Part shown: positions 51,727 through 60,379 of the stretch, piece after piece
Layout of the letters: each line of letters starts with the position of its first letter
Position numbering within the stretch: position 1 is the stretch's first letter
Source of the DNA: Pectobacterium cacticida
GTDB taxonomy: Bacteria > Pseudomonadota > Gammaproteobacteria > Enterobacterales > Enterobacteriaceae
Reading direction: 5' to 3'
Assembly (NCBI RefSeq): GCF_036885195.1
Contig: NZ_CP133656.1
Span: forward strand, 1,674,001 to 1,738,000
DNA: 64,000 nucleotides
Program-made: the position numbers and the translations under genes
The notes under the pieces: generated by a model
Databases searched by the model: none
Seen by the model: the letters and a program-made list of their open reading frames with translations, nothing else
What the model was told of the DNA's origin: nothing

Positions 51727-52950
51727 ATGAATTCTCAACAATTACTGGCCGCGATTGACGACGACTATTGCCTGAATTTTCTGGCGCGCATGGTGCAGCA
51801 CAAAAGCTACAGCCAGACTGATGGCGAGCGCAAGTTGGCAGAATATATGGCCAGCCAGATGCAAATGCTCGGGTTGGAAACACAACTGCAACCGGTGCCG
51901 GGCGAGCGGCTGAATGCCATCGGCACGTTACGAGGAGAAGGCGGTGGCCCCAGTCTGCTATTTAACGGTCACCTTGATACTAATCCGGTGACTGAAGGCT
52001 GGACGGTTGATCCGTGGGAAGGAAACATTGATGACGAATTCATTTACGGCATCGGCGTATCTAATATGAAAGCTGGAGATGCGGCCTATTTTTGTGCACT
52101 GAAAACGCTGATCGATAACGGTGTAAAACTTAAAGGCGACGTGATCCTGACTTATGTAGTCGGTGAGTTACAGGGCGGGATCGGCACGATTGCCGCTATT
52201 GAGCAGGGCATCAAAGCCGATTACTTTATTAACGCCGAACCGACCGATGTGCAGGCGTTGACCATGCACGCAGGATCGCTCATGTTTACTATTGAACTGA
52301 CCGGCGATACGCGCCATCTTTCCAAACGTGAAGAAGCGGTTGATGCCATTCAGGCGGCTATCCGGCTGATACCGCAAATCAATGGCATCACTTTTAGCGG
52401 CGCGGAAACAGACGACCACCGCAAAATTAACCGCGGTCATATTGGCACCATTCACGGCGCGCTGGGGCGCGATCTTGAGGAATGGCGCCCGCCACAGGTA
52501 GCGGATTTCGTGCGCTTGAGTGGTTCGGCGCGTTTTGCACCGGGACAAACCGTCGAAACTGTGCTGGCTGATTTACAGGCGTTGCTCAATAACCTGTGCA
52601 GTGAATTTCCGGGTTTACAGGCAGAACTGTTTGATGACGGTAAACGCCATCGTCCTACCATGCTGCCGTTTGAGGTGTCGCCAAATTCACCAATCGTAAA
52701 TGCGGTTAACCGTGCTTATCAGACCGTGCGAGGCGAACAGCAACCTACCGGGGTGATCACGCCTCCCGCATTTTATGGCACCGACGCCGCGCATTTTTAT
52801 CAGATGTTGGGTATGGAAGGAGTAGTTTGCGGGCCGGGAGGCAAGTTCAACACCATGCCGGACGAGCGCGTCCATATTAAAGATTTCCTCGATATCGTGC
52901 GGGTTTACCTTCTGTCCATACTCGAAATCTGTCAACCCATTGAAGCTTGA
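51727..52950 (+). CDS. M20-family protein with altered metal site
   Basis: A 407-residue M20 fold protein. His82 and Asp84 are kept (FNGHLDTNP) and Glu171 is in the EPT motif (INAEPTD). Three other canonical ligands are changed: the bridging Asp is Asn113 (GVSNMKAG), the Glu-Glu pair is Glu147-Leu148 (VVGELQGG), and the C-terminal His is replaced near Thr376 (KFNTMPDERV). It may be a divergent subfamily with a single metal, or a binding protein. ATG 51727 is chosen over TTG 51712. Follows the ATPase gene by 17 bases. Confidence 0.82.
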   Translation: MNSQQLLAAIDDDYCLNFLARMVQHKSYSQTDGERKLAEYMASQMQMLGLETQLQPVPGERLNAIGTLRGEGGGPSLLFNGHLDTNPVTEGWTVDPWEGNIDDEFIYGIGVSNMKAGDAAYFCALKTLIDNGVKLKGDVILTYVVGELQGGIGTIAAIEQGIKADYFINAEPTDVQALTMHAGSLMFTIELTGDTRHLSKREEAVDAIQAAIRLIPQINGITFSGAETDDHRKINRGHIGTIHGALGRDLEEWRPPQVADFVRLSGSARFAPGQTVETVLADLQALLNNLCSEFPGLQAELFDDGKRHRPTMLPFEVSPNSPIVNAVNRAYQTVRGEQQPTGVITPPAFYGTDAAHFYQMLGMEGVVCGPGGKFNTMPDERVHIKDFLDIVRVYLLSILEICQPIEA

Positions 52951-52966
52951 TCTGAGAGAAAATAAG

Positions 52967-54082
52967 ATGTCAGTAGCGGTGAATCTGGCGGCATTAAGCC
53001 GCCTGCGCGACGCTATGCGTGTGGCGGACGTTGAAGTGATGCTGGTCGACAGCGGTGAGTTGCTGGCGTGGTTGACCGGTTTTACTGTATCGGAAACGTT
53101 ATATCGCGCCTGCCTGGTGCCACTGAGCAGCGAGCCGTGGATGGTGTTGCGCCAGCTCGATGAAGCGCCTTGTCGCCAGTTAAGTTGGTTGAGTGACATT
53201 GTCACGTATTACGATCATCAGAATCCGTGGAAATGCGTAGCAGACAGCCTGCTTGCTCGTGGCTACCGCGATTGCCGTCTGGGCGTGGATACCCGCTCAT
53301 ACAGCATGACAGTGGAAACCTGGCAACAGCTCTCTGAATACTTACCAAATGTTATTTGGCGGCCTATGCCGGGCATCAGTGACCAGTTGCGGCAGGTGAA
53401 ATTTCAGTACGAACTGGATATCTTGCAGAAGGCGGCACAAATCGCGGATACCACTTTTCTGGCACTGAAAGAGCAGGTCAACGCGGGTTGGCGTGTGCGG
53501 GATATCGCGGCGCTGGCCGCCCACATTTTCCTTTCTGAAGGCGCGGATACCGGTGAAACCGGCCCGATTGTTCGTTCCGTCGGTGACAACGGTTTTCTGC
53601 ATGCGCAGACGCATGAAGCGGTGATCCATGCTGGCGACATCTTGCATGTGGAACTGATCCCGAAAGTGAAACATTACAGCGCACGCCTGATGCGTCCGTT
53701 TATCCCCGGTGGAATCAGTCCTGAGCAACAACACATTGCCCGCCAACTTATAGCCCTGCAGGATGCGCAGATTGCCGCGATGAAACCTGGCGTGAAAGCC
53801 AGTGAAATCGACGCAATTTTACGCAATGCCATACTCGACGCCGGTCTGCGTGCCGAATATGGTAATGCCACTGGCTACGCGCTCGGGCTTTATACCCGCA
53901 CGCCGCGCCCAAGCGATTTCTCGCATTGTTTTACGCCTGCGGCCAATTGGCACCTTGAAGAAAATATGGTGTTCCATATGTATACTTCAGCGGCCGGACT
54001 GGCGTTTAGCGAGACGGTCGTGGTTAAAGCCGGAGGTGGCGAGCGGATGAGTTATTTACCGCGGGACGCCATAGTGATTTAA
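52967..54082 (+). CDS. M24-family (creatinase/Xaa-Pro peptidase-like) protein
   Basis: A 371-residue protein with a creatinase N-terminal domain (about 1-135, WLTGFTVSETLYRACLVPL) and a pita-bread C-terminal domain (about 145-371). The five metal ligands of aminopeptidases are mostly lost: Glu229 in GDILHVEL and Ala239 in HYSARLMRP replace the Asp pair, GYALGL (303-308) has no His, and EENMVFHMYT (331-340) lacks the EP Glu. Only Glu349 (FSETVVV) remains. Metal-free relatives such as creatinase and ectoine hydrolase cleave C-N bonds in small molecules, which is the better guess. ATG 52967 follows a GAGAG-type site. Confidence 0.82.
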   Translation: MSVAVNLAALSRLRDAMRVADVEVMLVDSGELLAWLTGFTVSETLYRACLVPLSSEPWMVLRQLDEAPCRQLSWLSDIVTYYDHQNPWKCVADSLLARGYRDCRLGVDTRSYSMTVETWQQLSEYLPNVIWRPMPGISDQLRQVKFQYELDILQKAAQIADTTFLALKEQVNAGWRVRDIAALAAHIFLSEGADTGETGPIVRSVGDNGFLHAQTHEAVIHAGDILHVELIPKVKHYSARLMRPFIPGGISPEQQHIARQLIALQDAQIAAMKPGVKASEIDAILRNAILDAGLRAEYGNATGYALGLYTRTPRPSDFSHCFTPAANWHLEENMVFHMYTSAAGLAFSETVVVKAGGGERMSYLPRDAIVI

Positions 54083-54113
54083 AAATAAGGAACCTTTTTA
54101 AATCGCTTTTTAC

Positions 54114-54150
54114 AGTCAACATCATGGACCGAGTCCCCACGATGTTGGCT
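54114..54150. terminator. Hairpin between the two convergent transport operons
   Basis: AGTCAACATC and GATGTTGGCT pair (one G-U) around a 17-base loop, between the convergent M24 and ddpF genes. TAAAAAGCG on the minus side gives a weak T-tract. Probably a shared terminator. Confidence 0.5.
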
Positions 54151-54179
54151 CTAAGGTGGTTTAATACCTCTTGCTCTGG

Positions 54180-55127
54180 TTATAGCGTTACCCTGTGACA
54201 CCTCACCGCCACACTGTTCGCGCCATAAACCAGGTCCTGTGGCATCTGGCAGCCGCCACCCGCGAGCGGGCAGCGCTCACGAAAATAACAGCCCATTGGC
54301 AGGTTGCGATTACTCGGTAATTCACCTTTTTTATCCACAATCCCGTCATCGAGCGCGCGGCCAGCGCGAGGGACGGAATCGAGCAGCAATCGGGTATACG
54401 GATGTTGCGGTGCAGACAATACATTTTCTGCTGCGCCTAGTTCGACGATTTGCCCTAGATACATCACCGCCACGCGGTCACTCATGTGTCGCACGACAGA
54501 CACGTTGTGAGAAATGAGTACATATGTCAGGTTGCGCTGGCGTTGCAGCTCCACCAGTAAATTGAGGATTTGCGCCTGCACGGAAATATCCAGCGCGGAA
54601 GTCGGTTCATCCAGCACGATGATGTCGGGTTCGGAAGATAACGCGCGGGCGATGGAGATACGCTGACGCTGTCCGCCAGAAAATTCATGCGGCAGACGGT
54701 CGAGGTATTCTTTACGAATTCCAACCTGCTCCGCCAGTGTGGCAGCCAGTTCACGGCGTTCGCGACGGCTGTTGTGTTTTTGTACATAAACCGGTTCGGT
54801 GATAATCCGCCAGACCGGCAGGCGTGGATCCAGCGACGATTGCGGATCCTGAAACACCATCTGCATGCCTGAGCCGAACCAGGAATTATCGTTGCGAGCA
54901 CGGTGTACTTCTCCGCTGCTCGGCGTAAGTAATCCCATTAGCAATTGCGCCAGCGTACTTTTGCCACAGCCCGATTCACCGACAATCCCCAGCGTTTCAC
55001 CCCGGACAATATTGAGATTAAGCCCGTTCAGTGCATGCACATAACTGGTCGGTCTGCCACGCCAGTTAACACTGGCGGGAAAGTGTACGCGGACATCCTG
55101 CAACGCTAGTAATACATCAGCAACCAT
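54180..55127 (-). CDS. ddpF: D-Ala-D-Ala dipeptide ABC transporter ATPase DdpF
   Basis: Second ATPase of the importer, 315 aa. Walker A GIVGESGCGKSTLAQL near residue 48; signature FSGGQRQRISIARAL; Walker B IIVLDEPTSALD. The C-terminal oligopeptide/dipeptide cysteine motif is CYFRERCPLAGGGCQMP near 285. Last gene of the operon; its start overlaps the ddpD stop by one base. Assigned to Ddp by gene order with the D-Ala-D-Ala dipeptidase. Confidence 0.88.
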   Translation of the reverse strand: MVADVLLALQDVRVHFPASVNWRGRPTSYVHALNGLNLNIVRGETLGIVGESGCGKSTLAQLLMGLLTPSSGEVHRARNDNSWFGSGMQMVFQDPQSSLDPRLPVWRIITEPVYVQKHNSRRERRELAATLAEQVGIRKEYLDRLPHEFSGGQRQRISIARALSSEPDIIVLDEPTSALDISVQAQILNLLVELQRQRNLTYVLISHNVSVVRHMSDRVAVMYLGQIVELGAAENVLSAPQHPYTRLLLDSVPRAGRALDDGIVDKKGELPSNRNLPMGCYFRERCPLAGGGCQMPQDLVYGANSVAVRCHRVTL

Positions 55128-56149
55128 CAGAAATGCTCCTCAATGTGTTGGATTTGGTCGGCGTGACGCTGAGGATGCCAACAGGCTACCGACTGTTTTG
55201 GACACTGCGGTAAGGGCGCCAGTGCAGGCGTAGTCATGCAGCGATCGTCGGCGTGATTGCAACGTCCGCGAAACGCGCAACCCTGCGGCAGTTGTGACAG
55301 ATTCGGCACCGTGCCGGGAATGGCTTTCAATAGGCTGCGCGGTTCACCGTTTTCCGGCGCCGCCTGCAATAAGCCGATGGAATACGGATGCGCCGGTGTG
55401 TCGATCACATCCGTGGTCTTACCGCTTTCAATCACGTGACCGGCGTACATCACATAAACCCGATCGCAAAGCTGCGATACCACCGCCATGTCATGGGTGA
55501 TAAATAACACCGCTGTGCCGCTGGCGCGGGCTTTACGCTGGAGTAAACGCAGAACCTGCCGCTGCACGGTGACATCCAGCGCGGTTGTCGGTTCGTCGGC
55601 AATGATCAGTTCCGGCTCGCACGAAAAGGCCATCGCAATCAATACCCGCTGGCGCATACCGCCAGAGAGTTCAAACGGATAGCGCGACATCACCTGTTCT
55701 GCATCGGCGATCTGCATATCATCCAGCAGCCCGATGGCTTTTTGCCATGCCTGCGTCTTGCTGAGGTTCTGATGTAGGCAGATGACTTCGCACATCTGGC
55801 GGCCAATTTTGCGCGTCGGATTCAGCGCGTTCATCGGTTCTTGAAAAATCATCGCCACACGTGCGCCACGCAAGGTGCGCATCTGTTCTTCACTGGCATG
55901 GATCACGTCGGTGCCGAGCATACGTAATTTACCGCCGGTGACGGTAAAACCGTCAGGTGGTAACAGGCGCATCGCCATCATGGCGGTGACCGATTTGCCG
56001 GAACCGGATTCGCCGACTACGCCGACGATTTCGCCCGCGTTAACTGAAAGCGAAACCTGATTCAGGGCTTTGACTTCGCCGCCATAGACCGGAAAGGTCA
56101 GTTGCAGATTGTCGATTTCCAGTACCGGCGTGGTGGGGTGTTCTATCAT
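55127..56149 (-). CDS. ddpD: D-Ala-D-Ala dipeptide ABC transporter ATPase DdpD
   Basis: First ATPase, 340 aa. Walker A GVVGESGSGKSVTAMM near residue 43; signature LSGGMRQRVLIAMAF; Walker B LIIADEPTTALD. The C-terminal Cys cluster is GCAFRGRCNHADDRC near 290 with a further PQCPKQSVACW. Lies between ddpC (one-base gap) and ddpF (one-base overlap). Confidence 0.88.
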   Translation of the reverse strand: MIEHPTTPVLEIDNLQLTFPVYGGEVKALNQVSLSVNAGEIVGVVGESGSGKSVTAMMAMRLLPPDGFTVTGGKLRMLGTDVIHASEEQMRTLRGARVAMIFQEPMNALNPTRKIGRQMCEVICLHQNLSKTQAWQKAIGLLDDMQIADAEQVMSRYPFELSGGMRQRVLIAMAFSCEPELIIADEPTTALDVTVQRQVLRLLQRKARASGTAVLFITHDMAVVSQLCDRVYVMYAGHVIESGKTTDVIDTPAHPYSIGLLQAAPENGEPRSLLKAIPGTVPNLSQLPQGCAFRGRCNHADDRCMTTPALAPLPQCPKQSVACWHPQRHADQIQHIEEHF

Positions 56150-56150
56150 T

Positions 56151-57062
56151 TCAGCGTCCTCTGCTTTTGGGATCCAGCAGGTCGCGCAGACCGTCGCCGA
56201 ACAGGTTAAAACCGGTGGCAGTGATTAGTATTGCCACCCCCGGAAATGCCGAATACCACCATTGATCAAGAATATAGTTGCGGCCATTGGAGACCATCGC
56301 GCCCCATTCTGCCGTCGGTTGCTGCGCGCCAAGACCGATAAAACCGAGCGTCGCCGCCATTAGAATCGAGGTACCAATATCCAGCGATGCCTGCACCACC
56401 AACGGCGGCATGACGTTGCGTAATACGTGCCAGGTAATCAGATGCCAGCGTGAAGCGCCAAACGTCTGCGTGGCCTGCATATACGCCTGATGGCGCAGCA
56501 TCAGCGTTTGCCCACGGGCCAGCCGCACGTAAAACGGAATGCGCACTACGGCGATAGCCAGCATGGCATTAAACAAACTTGGCCCGAGTGCGGCGGCCAG
56601 CGCCATGGTCAATACCAGCGACGGCACTGATAGCATGATGTCCATGCAGCGCATGATCAGCGCATCGACCAGGCCACCCACCACGCCAGAGAAACAGCCG
56701 AGTAATGAGCCAATCGTGCCCGCGATAATCACCACCGCCAGCCCGGCGGCAACCGACTGCTGGCTGCCAATCAGCACGCGACTGAACAGATCGCGACCGA
56801 CTTCGTCGGTACCAAACCAGTGCAATGCAGAAGGCGCCTGCAAACGGTCGGTCAGGTTGATAGCGTTCGGGTCGTGCGGCACCAGCCACGGCGAAAAGAT
56901 CATAATGAAAAGCACGATCAGCATAATCGTCAGCCCTAGCATGGTCAGCGGGCTGCGAGTCAGGAGATGGAAGGTGCGCCGCCAACTGGCGAAACGCGGT
57001 TTGACGTCCGGTTCCGCGATATCGGCCCGATGATTATTGACGCCCGGTTCAATCACAGACAT
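56151..57062 (-). CDS. ddpC: D-Ala-D-Ala dipeptide ABC transporter permease DdpC
   Basis: DppC-type permease of 303 aa with an N-terminal cytoplasmic extension and about six spans. Marks: PSALHWFGTDEVGRDLFSRV near residue 78; EAA loop AYMQATQTFGASRWHLITWH near 198; C-terminus NLFGDGLRDLLDPKSRGR. Three bases separate it from ddpB. Confidence 0.88.
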   Translation of the reverse strand: MSVIEPGVNNHRADIAEPDVKPRFASWRRTFHLLTRSPLTMLGLTIMLIVLFIMIFSPWLVPHDPNAINLTDRLQAPSALHWFGTDEVGRDLFSRVLIGSQQSVAAGLAVVIIAGTIGSLLGCFSGVVGGLVDALIMRCMDIMLSVPSLVLTMALAAALGPSLFNAMLAIAVVRIPFYVRLARGQTLMLRHQAYMQATQTFGASRWHLITWHVLRNVMPPLVVQASLDIGTSILMAATLGFIGLGAQQPTAEWGAMVSNGRNYILDQWWYSAFPGVAILITATGFNLFGDGLRDLLDPKSRGR

Positions 57063-57065
57063 GGT

Positions 57066-58082
57066 TCACCCTCCACGGCCAATGCGCGGATCGATCCACA
57101 CATACAGTAAATCCACACATAAATTGACGATGACATAGGCAAACGACACCACCACCGCAAACCCCATCACCGCAGGGAAATCCAGCGCCTGAATCGAATT
57201 CACCACATAGGCGCCCATCCCCGGCCAGGCAAAAACGGTTTCGGTCAGCACCGCGCCATACAATAAATCGCCCATCGCCAGCCCGAGTACGGTGACCGAC
57301 GGGATCAGCGCATTTGGCAAGGCATGACTGAGAATAATCCGCCAGTGCGACAGCCCGTTGGCGCGCGCCGTACGGATGTAATCCTCACTCAGTTGCTCCA
57401 GCATCGCCGAGCGAATCTGCCGCGCCACAATCCCCATATGCACAAACGCCAGCGTCAGCGCAGGCATCGCCAGATGTTGCAGGCCGTTCCAGAAGGCGTC
57501 CCAGTTCCCCGTCAGCAGCGAATCAAGGACATAAAAGCCGGTGATAGTGGTGGGAGGGTCCATCCAGTCATCCAGCCTGCCACCGCCCGGCAGCAGGTTC
57601 AGATGACCGTAAAACAGGATGATAACCCCCAGCCCCAGCCAGAAAGCAGGCGTGGAAATCCCGAGCACGGAAAGCAGTCGCACCAGATGATCCGGGAATT
57701 TATTGCGATAGACCGCAGACAACACTCCCAGTGGAATGCCGAACACAATCGCCAGAAACAGTGCGCTGATGGCCAGTTCTAACGTCGCTGGGAAGAACGC
57801 TTTCAGGTCTTCCAGTACCGGACGCCCGGTGCGGATCGAGGTGCCCAAATCGCCGTGCAGCAACTCACTGACGTAACGGAAAAATTGTACATATAGCGGC
57901 TGGTTCAGCCCAAGTTGATCACGGATATGTTCGACCATTTCATTACTGGCGCGATCGCCCGCCAGGAGTCGCGCCGGGTCACCGGGGATCATATGCGAGA
58001 TGATAAAGGTAATGACGCAAACCCCCGCCATTACCAATATCAGCCCCCAGCAGCGTTGCCTGATCAGAATCCAAAAAGTCAT
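57066..58082 (-). CDS. ddpB: D-Ala-D-Ala dipeptide ABC transporter permease DdpB
   Basis: DppB-type permease of 338 aa, about six spans. Marks: IRQRCWGLILVMAGVCVITF at the start; HMIPGDPARLLAGDRAS; LGISTPAFWLGLGVIILFYG; EAA loop DYIRTARANGLSHWRIILSH near 245. ATG 58082 is preferred; an upstream in-frame start would add 21 unmatched residues across the ddpA-ddpB gap. Confidence 0.88.
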   Translation of the reverse strand: MTFWILIRQRCWGLILVMAGVCVITFIISHMIPGDPARLLAGDRASNEMVEHIRDQLGLNQPLYVQFFRYVSELLHGDLGTSIRTGRPVLEDLKAFFPATLELAISALFLAIVFGIPLGVLSAVYRNKFPDHLVRLLSVLGISTPAFWLGLGVIILFYGHLNLLPGGGRLDDWMDPPTTITGFYVLDSLLTGNWDAFWNGLQHLAMPALTLAFVHMGIVARQIRSAMLEQLSEDYIRTARANGLSHWRIILSHALPNALIPSVTVLGLAMGDLLYGAVLTETVFAWPGMGAYVVNSIQALDFPAVMGFAVVVSFAYVIVNLCVDLLYVWIDPRIGRGG

Positions 58083-58145
58083 CGTGTTTCCCCGTAAAAC
58101 CCCTTCAAAACGAGAAAGGGGCTTGCGTAAATAATGAGGCTGCAA

Positions 58146-59723
58146 TTACTTATGCATCTGCCCGACGTTAAACACCTGCTCCAGCATCGGGTTGAAAACA
58201 AAGCCTTTGACGTCTTTGTTCATCGCCACCTGATAGTTTTTCTGGAACAGATAAACGTATGCCGCTTCGTCGATAACGATTTTCTGTGCCTGCTGGTAAT
58301 AGTCGGTGCGCTGTTTCTGATCGGTCACTGACACGGCTTTTTTCAGCAACGCGTCCACTTCCGGATTGGAATAGAACGAACGGTTACCCGGCAGGCCTTT
58401 TTTATCGGACTCGAACCAGTAGTTCATAAACATGTACGGGTCGGCGAAATCCGGGCTCCAGTTCCCAATCGAGATGTCGTAATCGCCCTGCCCGATACGG
58501 TCACGCATGGTGGCGTTGGCCAGCTTTTCCAGCTTCACGTTAATTCCGACCTGACCCAGGCTGGCCTGCACCGAAAGCGCGATAGATTCCCAGTTCGGAT
58601 CGTTGTCGGAATACAGGAAATCCAGCGTTTGCGGCTTGTCTTTAACTTTTTCCAGATCGGCTTTGGCCTGCGTCAGGTCTAACGTGTATTGCTTCGCGGT
58701 CGGGTCGAAGCCCCACATCCCGTCTGGGATTGGGCCGCGCATTTGCTTCGCATTGCCGCCGAGAATACCTTTCACCATGCCCTGATAATCGACAGCCGAA
58801 GAAATCGCCCGGCGTAAATCCACCTGATTGAGCGGCGTTTTAGCGTTATTAAGATACAGATAGGTCACGCGCAGTGACGGGAATTCTTCCACCGCGACTT
58901 TATTTTCTTTTTTCAGTGCGGCCAACTGGTCCATCGGCAGGGAATCGGCAATATCCAGATCCCCGCGCGACAGTTGAAGGCGGCGGGTGGCGCTTTCACC
59001 AATAATTTTCACGGTCACACGTTTGAACGCCGGTTTCGCGCCGTTGTAATGCGGATTTGGCACCAGCATGAGTTGCTGCCCTTTCTGCCAGCGATCGAGT
59101 TTATACGGGCCGGAACCGGCGGTGTGTCCGGCCAGCCACGCCTTGCCTTCATCGGCGGGATGGGCTTTGGCGATCGCCGGGTTGACGATGCCTGCGCCAG
59201 CGTTTGCCAGCGTGTAGAGGAAGGGGGCGAACGGTGTTTTCAGCGTAAAAGTGACGGTCATCGGATCCACCACCGTCACAGTCATATCTTTCGGGAAGGC
59301 TTCGGACGGGCCCTGACCGATTTTCATCAGACGCTCGAATGACCATTTTACCGCATCGGCATTGACGTCAGAGCCGTCATCAAATTTGGCGCCTGGTTTA
59401 AGTTTGAACGTCCAGACCCGTTGATCCGGTGAAGCCGTCCAACTGGCCGCCAGATCGCCTTCTACCTGCGTCGAGCCTTTGCCGTCTTCGGTTTTATACT
59501 GCACCAGACGCTGATACGCCGGATAGGTCACCGTCCAGTCGTTGTTGTCGATAGTCACCGCCGGATCCAGCGTTTGCGGGTCCGCCGCCTTGCCGATAAC
59601 CAGCATATCTTTCGGCACGGCGGCCTGCGCGGCAAAACTGAAGCCTGACAAGGCGAGAAAAATGGCACCGGCGATCTGTGTTTTGGTATTTTTGCGGAAC
59701 GTGTTGATTGCTGTGTTGCTCAT
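58146..59723 (-). CDS. ddpA: D-Ala-D-Ala dipeptide-binding protein DdpA
   Basis: Periplasmic binding protein (SBP_bac_5) of 525 aa. A Sec signal peptide (about 1-34, GAIFLALSGFSFAAQA) precedes AVPKDMLVIGKAADPQTLDP. Typical segments: LAASWTASPDQRVWTFKLKP, AHPADEGKAWLAGHTAGSGP, and DISIGNWSPDFADPYMFMNY. Unlike the binding protein of the facing operon it uses Sec, not Tat. Ligand assigned from its place next to ddpX; a wider range of dipeptides is possible. Confidence 0.86.
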   Translation of the reverse strand: MSNTAINTFRKNTKTQIAGAIFLALSGFSFAAQAAVPKDMLVIGKAADPQTLDPAVTIDNNDWTVTYPAYQRLVQYKTEDGKGSTQVEGDLAASWTASPDQRVWTFKLKPGAKFDDGSDVNADAVKWSFERLMKIGQGPSEAFPKDMTVTVVDPMTVTFTLKTPFAPFLYTLANAGAGIVNPAIAKAHPADEGKAWLAGHTAGSGPYKLDRWQKGQQLMLVPNPHYNGAKPAFKRVTVKIIGESATRRLQLSRGDLDIADSLPMDQLAALKKENKVAVEEFPSLRVTYLYLNNAKTPLNQVDLRRAISSAVDYQGMVKGILGGNAKQMRGPIPDGMWGFDPTAKQYTLDLTQAKADLEKVKDKPQTLDFLYSDNDPNWESIALSVQASLGQVGINVKLEKLANATMRDRIGQGDYDISIGNWSPDFADPYMFMNYWFESDKKGLPGNRSFYSNPEVDALLKKAVSVTDQKQRTDYYQQAQKIVIDEAAYVYLFQKNYQVAMNKDVKGFVFNPMLEQVFNVGQMHK

Positions 59724-59770
59724 TGGAGAACTCCTGGTTCTGTCAAAAAGTGATAAGAGACGTGCAATAA

Positions 59771-60355
59771 TTACGCGGCATTCACCGGCGGATAGCAGCC
59801 GAACCGCTCTTCCAACAACGGATACGTTTTGGCATCCGGTAATTCAAAGTGCCACCACTCGCTGGTGATCCCCTTAAAGCCGCCCGCCGCCATCACGGCG
59901 TTGAGCAACAAACGGTTACGTTGAATCTGTGGCGGTAAGTCGGGGTAAAACGGATGAGAGACTTCGGTCATTTCATCAAAGCCCGCGCCCATATCCAGCA
60001 CGTCTCCCCGCTCATCCAGCAAGGTCAGATCCACCGCCACACCGCGACTGTGGTGCGAACCGAGTTTGATATCCACGACGTAATTCGGGTTCGGGAACGC
60101 CGCCCACAAGCAGGCCTGCGCCGCCTGCGGCCGATAAGCGTCATAAATTTTCAGGGTAAATCCGGCTAGTTTCGCGACCATGGCGCACCGCACCAGCGCG
60201 GCAGCGGCATCGGGATGTAACAGGCAGCGGGATTCGCGATAAATCGGTTGACCGGTCAGGTTATCGGCAGTGGCATATTTCAGGTCGATCACCACATCAG
60301 GCAATATTTCAGCCAGATCGATAAGAGCGACATCAGGGGTTTTCATGTTCATCAA
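59771..60355 (-). CDS. ddpX: D-alanyl-D-alanine dipeptidase DdpX (VanX-like)
   Basis: Zinc dipeptidase of 194 aa (E. coli DdpX 193). The M15 zinc motif SxHxxGxAxD is GSHHSRGVAVDLTLL near residue 98. The catalytic Glu and last His are in SEWWHFELPDA near 168. The substrate Arg is in IYDAYRPQAAQACLWAAF. It splits D-Ala-D-Ala, letting the cell use wall-derived dipeptide as carbon and nitrogen. No signal peptide, so cytoplasmic, consistent with import first. First structural gene after the regulator. Confidence 0.92.
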   Translation of the reverse strand: MMNMKTPDVALIDLAEILPDVVIDLKYATADNLTGQPIYRESRCLLHPDAAAALVRCAMVAKLAGFTLKIYDAYRPQAAQACLWAAFPNPNYVVDIKLGSHHSRGVAVDLTLLDERGDVLDMGAGFDEMTEVSHPFYPDLPPQIQRNRLLLNAVMAAGGFKGITSEWWHFELPDAKTYPLLEERFGCYPPVNAA

Positions 60356-60379
60356 TAAGTTGTCCGCTGGTTTAGACGT

